From the NCBI GenBank assembly GCA_033065855.1, contig JAVXUO010002960.1, positions 1 to 64,000 of the forward strand: DNA of 64,000 nucleotides. Reading direction: 5' to 3'. Position numbers and translations under genes: made by a program. Below the pieces are notes generated by a model, which was given only the letters and a program-made list of their open reading frames with translations, was not told the DNA's origin and ran no database searches. This DNA comes from Escallonia rubra (Eukaryota > Streptophyta > Magnoliopsida > Escalloniales > Escalloniaceae). The stretch's first letter is position 1, and each line of letters opens with the position of its first letter. Shown one piece after another: positions 10,255 to 21,549 of this stretch.

Positions 10255-12867
10255 CTATCTTGGACCTGATATCTGCTGAGATGAGATATACGAAAAATAA
10301 GTATTTGAGCCACTCTTCGTGTTCGTGCGAGATGCATTTGCTTGTGGGTACAACATAACATCATTTTGCGCACTGGCATCCTCTATCATGGAAGCCTCAG
10401 CAAACCGCCGACCATAAAAGCGCAAAAAGTTCAAAGATTCCACTCGGGGCCGAGACAAAGGGATCTCACCTTCCAACATGCCAACAACACTAACCATATT
10501 CGGCCTCAGTGAGGGCTCCTCGTGAACACAGCACAAAGCTACGCGCACCAACTTCTCCACCTCTTCACTAGACACCCGCCCCTCTAGCCTCAGGTCAGCA
10601 AGGTCCAAGTAATTTCCTCTCTCATGCATCTCCAATGCAAATAGTGGAAAATAGACAAGTCCCTGTCTTGATGAAGATGACGAGTGGCCACCGCCACTAT
10701 TATCATCGCTGGTGCTACGGCTCTGTGTTCGTATAGAGCAGTTTTTCCTTCCACTGACAAGTTCAAGTAACACCATTCCGAAACTATAAACATCAGTTTT
10801 ATTAGAAATCGCAGAGCTAGTAAGCCATTCCGGAGCAAGATAGCCCCGAGTGCCTCTCATTGTTGTGAATAGACTGGACTGCTCAGGGCTTAGAAGCTTT
10901 GAGAGTCCAAAATCTGAGATCTTTGCCGGGGAATTAGCGTGCAGGAGAATGTTCTCCGGCTTGACATCACAATGGATAATTTTTTGCTCACAGCCAGTGT
11001 GCAAGTATGCAAGGCCACGTGCTGTTCCAAGAGCTATCTCGACCCTTTCTTGCCATTCCAAGACTGGTCCACCACCAAAGAGAGTGCAGTCCAATGAGCC
11101 CCGATTCATGTACTCGTAAACCAACAGCCATTGTCTCCCTTGGGCACAAAACCCTTTCAGCTTGACCAGATTCACATGGTGAACATTTCCTATGATTGCT
11201 ATTTCATTGCAAAAATCCCTCTTCCCCTGAACACCCAAGTTAGTAATCCTTTTAACTGCCACGAGAGTTTCATCAGGAAGTCTACCCTTGTACACCGTAC
11301 CAAACCCACCCGACCCAATCTTAGTCTGGAAATTGTCAGTAGCTGCCTCGAGCTCTTCAAACTCAAATCTTTTAGGTAAGCCTGGGATGGAAAAGGCATC
11401 CAGCTCTCCAGAAGAAGGGCAGGTTAAGGACCCCAGCTTTATCATTAGTGTCTTGGAGACTCTAGACCTCCTCCACAAGAGGAATCCCAATGCGAGTAAC
11501 AGGAACAACCCAGTGCATGGTAAGAGCACTAACGCAATTAGAGGAAATTGTACTGTTGGCCCGCCAATATCATCGTCGTTGTCAAAGCTTCTTGTTGCAG
11601 CTCCGACTAGAGTTTTAACAAATCCCAACCAATCATTATCACTCGTGGTTCGTGAAATAATTGATCCAAATTCATATCCTACCACATAACAAGACCCAGA
11701 TGAGTTCCCATAGAAAATTCCTAAGCAAGAGCAATCCTCTGAGCAGAGATCTTGACATGCTGACAAATCAACACCATACTTGACAGGCGAGGTGAAATAA
11801 TTGGCAAAGTAGTCGATACCATAGTTAAGCCGTAAATATGACACTGGTGAAGAAGAATTAATCTGACTGCTACTGTGAGTAGTATTACAAGAGACTGGCA
11901 AAGAATACGAAGCATCAGCTGGCACGCAATCACCGGTGTTTTGTGAAGCAAGACGGAAGTTAGATGGGCACGAGCATACAGGACTCCCTGATGAGGCATC
12001 ATCCCTACACAACCCAATTTTTCTGCAGATAAATGGAATTCGGCATTCATCTGCTGGCCCCCCAAATTCCCGCGTCTGTGCACCACCTCTGACGATGAAC
12101 TGTCCAGAGACATCCAATGTGGCAATTCTGAAATCAGATTGAGGCAAGTTCATCTTAATAATAACTACAGATCCGTTGCGCCCAAACAAAAACAGACCTG
12201 TTTGATTAATCGCCATATATTCAACTGCATGATTTGAGTTCGTGTAAGCCTTGGTATCCATAGACAATTTCCAATATGTCAAACCCCGCCACTGCAAGAT
12301 AGCGTCAGAGGCAGTAATAGCAAGCTTGTAGTCACCGGTTGACAAGTCATAATCAGATACAGCGCTGAACAGTGCTGTCTCGACAGGCAAGTACTGTCCA
12401 ATCACGATTGTATCGGTCGGATATTGGAAACTCTCCCAAAGGGTCCCGTTAAATTGATCAAGCAAGACAAGGTTTCCCATCTCAGTAAGCCTTAGAGCCG
12501 TTGCTGGCGACCGTAACTGTGGAGTTGACCATCTGAAACTACCATCTTCATCAGTTATATAAATTCCACGGAAAGTAAGATTCATCTGTCCAGAACTCGA
12601 TATAGGCGCATCACGATTGGCAGACCAGACGATGGTATTTGATGCTACATGGATAACGCATAAGTAAAATTTCGTTTGTTGGCCCCTGGGATTGAACAGA
12701 GCAGCTTTGAATGTTCCGTTACTAGAAAATAAGAAACTGCCAGAGCCATCAATGAAACGGAAATGTGAGGCAGAGTAGTTTGGATATATAAACTCTGATG
12801 AAGAAAGACAGTAGACAAATGCGCAAGATAAGGAAATAGAGAGGAAGAAGAATAACAGTGAGCCCAT
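10255..12867 (-). CDS. G-type lectin S-receptor-like serine/threonine-protein kinase
   Basis: A single-exon gene of 870 aa for a plasma-membrane receptor-like kinase. It resembles Arabidopsis At5g35370 (about 872 aa) in length and domain order, from memory. Signal peptide 1-24; B-lectin about 35-150 (VWSANRDAPIS, LWESFQYPTDT); S-locus-like part to 270; EGF-like cysteines about 274-314; PAN/apple cysteines about 327-410; membrane span 441-464 followed by WRRSR; kinase about 515-800 with GSGGFG (518-523), Lys539 in VAVKR, HCDVKPEN (632-639), DFG (652-654) and APEW (688-691). HCD instead of HRD marks a non-RD kinase, a class often linked to immune signalling. An in-frame ATG 31 codons upstream (12960) exists, but the inner ATG sits directly before the signal peptide and gives the family length. 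All catalytic residues are present, so it looks functional. Ligand unknown. Confidence 0.92.
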   Translation of the reverse strand: MGSLLFFFLSISLSCAFVYCLSSSEFIYPNYSASHFRFIDGSGSFLFSSNGTFKAALFNPRGQQTKFYLCVIHVASNTIVWSANRDAPISSSGQMNLTFRGIYITDEDGSFRWSTPQLRSPATALRLTEMGNLVLLDQFNGTLWESFQYPTDTIVIGQYLPVETALFSAVSDYDLSTGDYKLAITASDAILQWRGLTYWKLSMDTKAYTNSNHAVEYMAINQTGLFLFGRNGSVVIIKMNLPQSDFRIATLDVSGQFIVRGGAQTREFGGPADECRIPFICRKIGLCRDDASSGSPVCSCPSNFRLASQNTGDCVPADASYSLPVSCNTTHSSSQINSSSPVSYLRLNYGIDYFANYFTSPVKYGVDLSACQDLCSEDCSCLGIFYGNSSGSCYVVGYEFGSIISRTTSDNDWLGFVKTLVGAATRSFDNDDDIGGPTVQFPLIALVLLPCTGLFLLLALGFLLWRRSRVSKTLMIKLGSLTCPSSGELDAFSIPGLPKRFEFEELEAATDNFQTKIGSGGFGTVYKGRLPDETLVAVKRITNLGVQGKRDFCNEIAIIGNVHHVNLVKLKGFCAQGRQWLLVYEYMNRGSLDCTLFGGGPVLEWQERVEIALGTARGLAYLHTGCEQKIIHCDVKPENILLHANSPAKISDFGLSKLLSPEQSSLFTTMRGTRGYLAPEWLTSSAISNKTDVYSFGMVLLELVSGRKNCSIRTQSRSTSDDNSGGGHSSSSSRQGLVYFPLFALEMHERGNYLDLADLRLEGRVSSEEVEKLVRVALCCVHEEPSLRPNMVSVVGMLEGEIPLSRPRVESLNFLRFYGRRFAEASMIEDASAQNDVMLYPQANASRTNTKSGSNTYFSYISSQQISGPR

Positions 12868-13641
12868 GTTAGAGTAGAGAAGAAGGGAGGAGCAGAAATG
12901 GGTTGGATGGATGGGAATGGTATTGGCGAGATGGAATTGGTCTGCTCTAGCTACCCTCATTTCTTTTCTGCATTATGGGTTTTCAGTTGACTTGTGAAAC
13001 TCTCCTTCTCTCTCTACGCCAACTTTGACAATATTGGTGGCCCAAGTATAACATCAGCTGGGGATGCAAATGTTTGAATTCCAGTACACGTCTCTGACCT
13101 TAGAAACTAGTTATTTAACCCAAAACATTCAAGCATGATGCACTACCACATTATTCAAATGCAGTATTCCCTTCTGACAACTTGTTTGCCTTCACTTGCA
13201 TATTCACACTGTCAACATTACAGTGGGAGCTTATCCATGGTCAACCACAATCACTTAGCCAAAAAGTTCGATTCATTTCTAGCCGTCCACCTCAGCACCG
13301 TGATGAATGATCCAGATGCGGAGGCTTTAGAGCGGCGGTCGAAATGACCAATTTTTGCAAGCCTCCGTGAATAGCGACAACTTCTGTAGTTTCACCCACG
13401 AGCAAAGAAAAAAGGAATACGTTCGGCCGACCCATTCATTAGCGAAAGCGAATGGGTGGGCCCAGGTTGGAGCATGCTAAAACCTGAAATGGGGTCGGCC
13501 TGAATTTATCTTCTTTCTTTTTCCCAATAATATTATGTTAACGCTAAGAGTGATGCTTTTAAAGGATTTAGTGACGGCAATGTGTAGCCTGGAAGAAAAC
13601 CAGCCATCAGATCAGAGTGAAGAAGAACAACTTGAGTGGCA
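12868..13641. other. Upstream region of the kinase gene
   Basis: Non-coding. On the minus strand a GA-rich stretch (about 13000-13018) lies 130-150 bases before the start codon and could be leader or promoter. No clear TATA box is visible. A short inverted repeat, ACCCATTC / GAATGGGT, lies near 13430-13460. The 70-codon plus-strand frame at 13135-13347 has no recognisable content. Confidence 0.4.
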
Positions 13642-13651
13642 TAAAATCAAA

Positions 13652-14651
13652 GGATAATTGCGTAAAATATCCCTGTGGTTTGGGGTAGTTGCAAAAAATC
13701 CATCCCGTTACAAAAATTGCAAGAAGACACCTAAGATTTAAAAAGTGTTACACCCGTCAATAAAACCGTTTGTTTTAACCGCGTTTGTCGTAAATGCGCA
13801 TGGAGAGCAAGTGCCACTGCTAAATAATTATTGGAAACCCATTTTTGCCCCGAGATACCTCTCTTGCAGCCTAGCCCTAATTAGGGCCGGCGCAAGAAAA
13901 CAATAGGAAAGCGGGGAAAGGGAGGAGAAGGGAAGGGGGAAAGGCAGGGGACCAGGGGAAGGGGAGAGGAGGGGAGGGGGAGCCACGGTTGTCACCGGCG
14001 ATGGCCGTGACAGCGCCGGGGAGAAGAACCGAAGGCCAAACCGGAGGTGGACGGGGCTTGAAAATGGTGGCAGAAACGGGCGGTGGCAGAAACGGGGTGG
14101 TTGATGGGGCCTGATGAGGGTACGGTGGTCGATGGGGCCTGACGAGGGTGGCAGCTAGGTTTTGGGCTTGAGGGGCTGTGGCGATTTGGCGGAGTAGATG
14201 GCGACGACGGTGGCGATTGTATTGAGGCGGTGGTGGGATTTAGGGCTTAGGAATGGGGAAGAAGAAGACATAATCTGTAAATTCGAAGGGAAGGGGAAAG
14301 GCAGGGGACAAGGGGAAAGGGAGAGGAGGGGAGAGGGAGCCGCGGTTGTCACCGGCGACGGCCGTGACAGCGCCGGGGAGAAGAACCGAAGGCCAAACCG
14401 GAAACCGGCGAAGAAGACGGCCGGAAAACCAGAAAAAAGCAGCAAAACGAAGATTGGTCGGTGACGGGACCTCGACAAATATGTAAATCCGAAGCTTAGG
14501 CTGGGGTAGTTTAGGAAATTCGTTAATTCTGTAACGGGAGTTAACGGGTGTAACACTTTTTAAATCTTAGGTGTCTTATTGCAATTTTTGTAACATGAGG
14601 GTTTTTTTTGCAACTACTCCAAACCATATGGATATTTTACGCAATTATCTT
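13652..14651. mobile_element. Non-autonomous Mutator-like element, 1,000 bp
   Basis: The ends are inverted repeats of about 105 bp (13652-13760 and 14541-14651), both reading GATAATTGCGTAAAATATCC and continuing with about 85-90% identity. A direct 10-bp repeat TAAAATCAAA flanks it (13642-13651 and 14652-14661). Long TIRs with a 9-10 bp target duplication are the mark of Mutator-like elements. No transposase is present. The inside is GC-rich and holds a direct repeat of about 120 bp (13921-14045 and 14287-14405). This may be captured or internally duplicated genic DNA; the 133- and 88-codon frames in it are not convincing genes. Confidence 0.85.
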
Positions 14652-14661
14652 TAAAATCAAA

Positions 14662-15043
14662 CACATGGTGTGTAGTTCATATCACCTCCATGAGCCCATA
14701 ATGAAGAAAACATAACGAGCAACACCAACGGGGTAGATCCGACGATGGCGAAAGAAGCGTCGGTGTTAACAGGCCACTACGGCTTGCCATAAACATGATA
14801 GATGACCAGTTGATTCCAGTGGTGAGTGATATCGGGTGGGAGAGGTGTTGGAGACGAGGGGTAGAGAGGGAATCATGGTTTGTAGTAGGTTTGGGGGTGC
14901 AGGGAGCAGTTTGCAAGTGAAGTGAGTGGACTCTGGTGTAGAGCGAGTGTCTCCAAGTGAGAGGGTTGGCTTGATAGTTGCGATCAAGTTCTGGTTGGCC
15001 ATGGAACTCATCCGCTGCAATTTAACGTGACTAAGCACTTACA
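14662..15043. other. Unassigned sequence between MULE and LINE
   Basis: No recognised feature. A 90-codon minus-strand frame (14766-15038) is low in complexity and matches nothing I know. Confidence 0.3.
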
Positions 15044-18000
15044 TTTTTTTTTTGTTGATAGAAGTCAGACACCGAATGTACATAGGAATAAAAGAACCAA
15101 ACAAATAAACTAGATGACATTCTCATCTTGATAAGCAAAATAAAACACTAAGGAACAAGTCCATAAAACACCACAAGGAAAATATCAAAGTGACTTGTCA
15201 ATACTAGGAAGGACCGGTGTCGAATGAACACAATCGAATTGTTTCTGTCCATGGCTAGTTCGCACAACAAAAGTCGCCAAGGCTGATGAGGGATAACCGG
15301 ATAAGGCATAAGCTTTTCCTTGGGTGACGTGCACGAAGTGCAATCCCCTACAGTGAAAAGTCAATGAACACAAAAGATCTGTGATAGACAAACGCATCCT
15401 AAAGTGAGTGTTCATCTGCAGCACGAGAGTACAAGTAGGGAGGAGTACAATGACATGAAAATAATGTAATTTAAGAACCCATTGTAGTCCAGAACACAAA
15501 GCTAATTCAATAGAACTTGATCCATTAGCAGTAATGAGAACATCAGTTAAAGCCCTAATCGAAACCCAATTCTGGTTAAATAGCACCATGCCCAGAACAT
15601 ATTTCCCATCCAATGAGAAACCAACAACAGTAATAGCACAGAAGACTGGGGACGGTGGAATTGCACAACCACAATAATCCGTGAAGTATATGGAATGAAG
15701 AGGAGGATAAAAGTGGCTGTAGCAATCACCCGTAACCATTGAAGGGAAAATACCCTTAAATTGAACCTTACAAAGACAATTTTGATACGTTCTAGTGCTC
15801 TAAATATTATGAAACAGAGCACTACTCTGAGAGATGACCAATTTAGGATAGAATTTTTTTCTATTGATAGACCAACGCATTCCTAGCAAGCCAGACATAC
15901 CAAAGTATAGTGGAGACACGCACAGTCTAAAGTAATGCATCCTGATTTCGAAAGAATGGCTTAGCTAACTAACTCGAGTACCAGTGTACCGATGAAGAAC
16001 TAGCCCAAAGAAAGAAATTCCAAATTGGTTCAACACAAGGGCATTCCAAAAGTAAGTGCTCCTGAGATTCCGAAAGAGAAAAATAGAGAGGACATCAAAC
16101 ACTAATAGCGCAATGGTGTTTAAGAAGTTCAGAGAAAGTAGGCAAACGATGGTGGAGAAATTGCCATACAAATATTTTAAGTTTTTCTGTGATGAGAAGT
16201 TTCCACATTTTAAGCCAAAGAAAAAGGGTCAAACAAGAAGAAGTCAGTGGAAAATGCCTAGACCTATCAGACAAGAACCTATAAGTAAAAGCAACTGAGA
16301 AAGAAGCTCCCTGAACAAAGGAACAAAAGCACTGATCTGTAGACCCTTAAGGCAGGACACGAATTTTCAAATTTTGGGAAATAAGATCAATAGGGAAAGT
16401 ACGAAAAAGCATACCCAAATCCCAGGAATTAGTATTGGGGAGAAATAAGGCAAATATAGACCAAGAATCATTATCATTAGTACGAAACTGTTGTAAGTCC
16501 GTATGAGAGGTAGAAGGCAGCCACCAATCCGTCCAAACTGAGATCGAACACCTATCCCCAATATGTCATTGTAAGCCCTGTTTGAGGGTACATTGTCCTA
16601 CCATTAAATTGCGCCAGATCCATGAGCAAGTTCGAGAGAAGGTTTGTTGAAAAAAATGACATCGAGCAAAGTAACATCCTTTAAGAACTCGAGCTACCAA
16701 ACTTTGAGGGCTGGACCAAATCTTTTAGACCTGCTTAGTAAGTGAAGAATGGTTAAAGAGTTTAAAATCTCAGAATCCCAAACCCCCTAACCTTTTAGGG
16801 AGGCACAAAGTAGGCCAAGCAAGCTAATGAATGGAATGGCGAGACATTTCCCAGACCACAAAAAACGAGCTAAAATTTAATCAAGTCAATTACAAATCGA
16901 CATTGGGAATTTGAAAACTAACATATAATGCACCAACAGTGATGATAAAACGGATTTAATGAGAGTGGTGCGACCAACTTTATATAACAGGAGGCCTAAC
17001 CAGTGTGCACACTTGTCTTGAACTTTCTGAACAAGGCCCCTGAAAATCTCCTTCTTATGCACAACCACATCCAGATGTACACTCAAATATTTCCAAACTA
17101 CGGATTGGCAAAAAACTGAAAACCACCTTTAGTAGCTTACCGGTGCTCAAGACTAGCATTCGGACTAATGACCATACTGGATTTGTTCTAGTTAATGCAC
17201 TGCCCAGACATGCGGCAGTAATCGCTCAAGATTTGCTTAACTACCTCAATGTCATGAATAAAGTCTTTTCGAAGTCGAAGAAATATGTAAATATCATAAG
17301 TGTCTAAAGAATGCGAAACTGACGGAGAGTATTTACCGGCCTTAATACCTTGAAATTCTCCTTGACATTCATCCTGAAGCAAGCTAACCGAAAGTGTTTT
17401 CGCAAAAAGTATGAAAAGAAAATGTGATAAAGGGTCACCCTATCTAATGTCACATGAGGGAACAAAAAAAGGAGAAGGGGAAGCGTTGATCAGGATGGAA
17501 TAAGAAACTGTGGATATACATTGACGAACCAAAGTTACCCAGGAAGACGGAAGCTCAGTACTACCTCCTGAAGAAACTCCCAACTGACCCGTTCAAAGGC
17601 CTTGCTCAAATCCAATTGAAGAGCAATGAGGATGATGCCTCCTTTCTTACGTTTTTTAACACAATCTGTAAGTTCTTGAGCCATTAACACATTATCGGCA
17701 AGACAACGGCCCGAAATGAAAGCACTTTGAAAAGGTGAGACCAATTCACTCATGACCTGTTTAAGCCAGTTCACTAGAACTTTGGATATGATTTTATGAA
17801 TGACATTGCATAAACTAATAGGTCAAAAATCTGCTGTTGATTCAGGATAAGGAACTTTCGGAATCATAGCAATGAAACTTTTAACCGCACTAGTGACAGA
17901 TGAGTTCATAAAATCCCAACAACACTTGTAAACAGTGGCCGAAAAACCATCCAGGCTCAGAGCTTTCAAATCTCCTATCTGAAAGATAGATTTTTTAATT

Positions 18001-19503
18001 TCCTTCGGCGTAAAAGGCTGCTGGAGATGCAAAAAATGAATAGGAGAAAGTGAAGAGAAGGGTAAAGAAGCCAAAAAAGAGGGAATGCAAGGCTTGGAGT
18101 TAGAGGAAAAGGAAGGAGGGAAAAGTAGGTTTTTGAAGTAGGAAACGATTAGGGAATGAAGGGCAGGACCCCAGAGGAATCCTTGAGGGATGAAATGTGG
18201 TTTCTCCGACGATGAATATTAGTAGATGCATGGAAAAGCTTAGTGTTACGGTCACCCAAGTTAAACCAAGTAATTTTAAACTGTTGGGCCCAAAATACTT
18301 CTTCACACTTCAAAAGGAAATCCGGTCTACTAGAAGCAAAAAAATCTAAAAGACTGAAAGTTGTGGAAGCGACAACTTGGTTTTGAGATGCAACCAAAAA
18401 TTGACGGGTCTCTTTAATTTAAAAATCAAGTCATCAAGTTGCCCAAAGCCGTCCTTACTCCAAACGTGTAAAGCCCCTAAGACTTTGTGAAGTTTCCTCA
18501 TCCATTGGAACAACGGTGAACCAATCACCGGAAAAGACCAAAACTCCTGCATCAAAGGTAAACACTAAGGAGCTGAGAGCCACATGGCTTCAAAGCCCGG
18601 GGGGGGGGCGGGGGGGGGGGGAGGAGGATGTAGACTGGCAATATGATCATTAATGCACAAAATGGGCGTGTGATAAGAGCACCAAATTGCTAAATTCCTG
18701 GCTATCGCATTAGCGTGAAGTAGAATTCAAGAAACTGAAGCCATTACATGATCTAATTTTTTCATAAACAAACCCACTTAAAGGAAAACCACACACCCAT
18801 GTAAAAAGGGGACCATCCCAATAGATGTCAGACAAACCAAACAATTCAAGAAAATCTCAAAAAATAGAAACCCCGGGAGGTATGATCGAGCTACAACTGG
18901 ATTTTTTTGGCCCCAAAACTTGGTTAAAATCACCACATAAACAGATAGGGCAGGAGAAGGGTCGCAAAAGAGAAGCGATAAAATCCCAAGTACACGAGCG
19001 CAAGGAAGCCTAAGCATGACCGTAAACAAACCAGGGTTCAATATCGCCGGTCAACCCTAGGAAAGTGGTGATAATAAAATTTTTATTCACTTGATGAATT
19101 GTCAAGGCAATAGGAGACGCCAATCTAACCTTAAGCCCCCACTAAGAGCGACCAGATCCACACCCACAGATGAAGTAAAACCGAATTTATGGAAAATAGA
19201 TGCAACCTTTTGACAAAAAATTTGGTTTCCATAGAAACACAACGTCCAAGTAGTGAGGTTTGATCAAATCGAGCACTGACCAAACTGTGGTGGTATTCAC
19301 TGACCGAATTATGGCAGTTTGACCAATACCACCATAGTTCCAGCATAAAATGATCTTTAGGCCACCCGTGGTTGGCAAGGACCAACCACCAAGGCCACAA
19401 GCAAACTTAATAAACTAGCTGCAATCTGAACAAACCAAGCTCGAAAAAATGGATTGAAACCTAAAGACCCTATACTCTGAGATGATAGAAATAAAGCACA
19501 AAA
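15044..19503 (-). pseudogene. L1-type LINE, ORF2 pseudogene
   Basis: In minus-strand order: endonuclease start near 19330 (CWNYGGIGQT, family CWNCRGLGN); linker near 18300-18550 (GDRNTKLFHAST, RRRNHISSLKDSSG); reverse transcriptase from about 18000 (LDGFSATVYKCCWDF, FQSAFISGRCLADNVLMAQEL, LDLSKAFERVSW near 17600); RT tail near 17190-17330; thumb region near 16900-17080 (GRTTLIKSVLSS); zinc-binding RVT near 15970-16170; RNase H-like part near 15190-15740. The FADD catalytic motif near 17300 is degraded to TYDI, and stops and frame changes occur throughout, so no frame exceeds 184 codons. An oligo-A run on the minus strand at 15044-15055 marks the 3' end. An old, dead copy. Confidence 0.85.
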
Positions 19504-20540
19504 GTAGACCTGACAAAATATTACCCGGACCCGCAGGTCTACCCATACCCGCTCAAAAAAGCTGGGGTACGGGTACATATGTAAGAGATCCACTGATATT
19601 AGACCCGTACCCGAACTGACCCGCAATTTTCAGGTCAGGTACAGGTTACCCAGATTTACCCGGATATTGTGCTATATAAATGGTTTTAGGGTTTCTAACC
19701 CTTTATTCTCACTTCATTCATTTCTCGTCTAGCCACTGCACGCTCTTTCTCTTGCTCGTTCACACTCTCAGACCTTCCACTCCAAGCCAAACCCACACGA
19801 TGGACACCAATCACCACCACATAGACTCCATAGTCCACAAGATCACAGATCCACGCCTCCGCCGCCGTCTTTTTCCCAATCCATAATCACAACCTGCATG
19901 ACCAATTCTGCCGTCAGTACACCTCTGTAGATCTACTACCACTAACACCGACAATGGCGGCCACTTCCACCGTAGATCTAACGCCGACCATTTCCACTTA
20001 CTTCGTCACCTTAAAACGCCCTTTACTTTTTTCAACCCCTGGTTTAGTTTGGTTTGATGCTACTGAACCAATTAGATATTGTTACGGTAACATGAAGCCA
20101 TTGAACTAATTAGACCGTGTCAACTTGTGTTAAAGTTTAGTTTATACTGTTGCTATGAATGATTTTGTTATTTTGTTCGGTAGATTCATGAAATGTGGAT
20201 TATGTTGTTAGACTTTCAGTGGATCTTGATGGTTGTTGTGTAGATGAGTAGATTGTTGTGTAATGAATTTTGACGGAGAAGAAAAATATAAAACATTCAA
20301 GAATGAATTGGAGGTTAAAATATAGCAAAATGAGGTAATTAAAATTTACTTTATTATTAAAAATTATTAATCAGAAATTGGTAATTTACCCGTGGGTAAT
20401 ACCCTACCCGCAAGGTTAGGGTACATGTTCTCAAAAAGCTTACCCGGGAAAAACCGGGTAAAATATAACAGACCCGTTTTTACCCGGACCCGACCGGGTT
20501 TTACCCAGACCCGAAGGGTATACCCATTTGCCAGGTCTAC
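19504..20540. mobile_element. TIR element with TACCCG subterminal repeats, possibly hAT-like
   Basis: The ends are inverted copies of GTAGACCTGRCAAA. Within about 150 bp of each end TACCCG or ACCCG occurs many times, as in subterminal transposase-binding repeats of hAT-like elements. It interrupts the LINE. I could not find a clean 8-bp target duplication, so the class is uncertain. The inside has a TATA-like box (19673-19679), a pyrimidine-rich leader, and a 28-codon reading (MDTNHHHIDSIVHKITDP) starting at 19800 that may be a captured promoter and first exon. No transposase. Confidence 0.55.
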
Positions 20541-20876
20541 ACCCAACAAATCTTGTAAACATAGAAATAAACATAGGAGCAATAGAGAATAGTCAGTGGA
20601 GTATATAAAAAGGGATGGAAAATCTGCAATACCTGGAGGTTGGTTAGATGGTAACACCTCCAAATTGCGAGATTTTTTTGTTTTAAGGTCGAAACTCAAC
20701 TCGTCAGGAGAATCTTCTCTTTCTCATTTGCTCGAGCTCGAATGAGAGGATGAAGGAGAAGATGAGGTGACAACATCCACATTCAGCTCTAGTCCATCCC
20801 CCGTGAGCGCAAGAATAATCAAAATTAGAGAAGAAACATCTGAGGCAAAAAACCCAGTTATGTGCTTCTTAGGAAC
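20541..20876 (-). pseudogene. Probable LINE 5' part (segment 1)
   Basis: Sits between the TACCCG element and the Tat element. On the minus strand, a frame from 31271-31468 continues into this piece across the Tat insertion (reading MVP, then KKHITGFFASDVSSLILI, then a Ser-rich end and a stop near 20740). It may be the end of LINE ORF1, but no diagnostic motif is seen. Confidence 0.35.
20872..20876 (+). repeat. Target-site duplication GGAAC (left)
   Basis: Five bases directly before the 5' LTR, matched by 31266-31270 directly after the 3' LTR. Confidence 0.9.
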
Positions 20877-21298
20877 TGATATGGCTAAATATATCCACCC
20901 AACCGACTAATGACACGTGGAATGTTTGACTCTGAGTGGACTAACGAACCTGTATCAGGATAGAACCTAAGAGAGGTGATAGAAGCCGTTAAGGACTCAA
21001 GTGCTAAAAGAAGAGTCCTAACATGGCTCTTCTACAAGAAGAACAGTCAGAAGAGAGTTCTAAAGAAGAGAGGAGTCTAGAAATGACCTATATATTGGGC
21101 AGATCCTCAGGTACACGGACAAGTTCACACACAAGCACTCAGTGCATTTTTAGCTATTCAGAATCCTACCCTAGTAGCGTCGTTCTGACTTTAGCATCGG
21201 AGCCGCCTCCACCGGAACATCCCCTGTGGTCACTCTGTGTTTCTATTTTGCAGGCTCATTTCCTAGCTGTGGTCCCGATCAAGATTTAAGTAGTAACA
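20877..21298 (+). repeat. 5' LTR of the Tat element (422 bp)
   Basis: Starts TGATATGGC and ends TAGTAACA. A TATA-like box CCTATATATTGG lies near 21088-21097 and recurs in the 3' LTR near 31051. Confidence 0.9.
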
Positions 21299-21301
21299 TT
21301 T

Positions 21302-21319
21302 TGGCGCCATCCGTGGGAC
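21302..21319 (+). other. Primer-binding site of the Tat element
   Basis: TGGCGCCATCCGTGGGAC starts three bases after the LTR. It begins with TGG, complementary to a tRNA CCA end. I could not assign the tRNA with certainty. Confidence 0.7.
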
Positions 21320-21549
21320 CGACCAGGAAATGGCTAGGCAATCACCTTCAGACACTCCCCCAGCCAGCCGCTCCATCCAAAATTGACGAGCGAAATCAAG
21401 CGGCTCCCACCGAAGAAGTCGGCAACCAACACCATCCCAACAACATTCTAGTAACGAATGGATTAATGTAACTTCAGTCACCCCGAAGACGACTGACAGC
21501 TCCCAGGGAACTCGTTCCCCGACCCCTCTTTTAAAAAGGGGAGACTTGC

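Noticed and set aside
12868-12960. Upstream ATG giving a kinase 31 residues longer
   Set aside because: The extension is not signal-peptide-like and would place the clear signal peptide inside the chain. The inner ATG gives the family length.
13430-13460. Small inverted repeat ACCCATTC / GAATGGGT
   Set aside because: Short, with a 12-base loop, and no second copy or context. It could be chance.
14155-14556. 133-codon frame in the Mutator-like element
   Set aside because: Lies in a GC-rich repeated block next to the TIR, has no domain, and a competing frame is on the other strand.
19680-19886. Short plus-strand frame as a host gene
   Set aside because: It is inside a TIR element and stops after 68 codons. 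At most it is a captured first exon.
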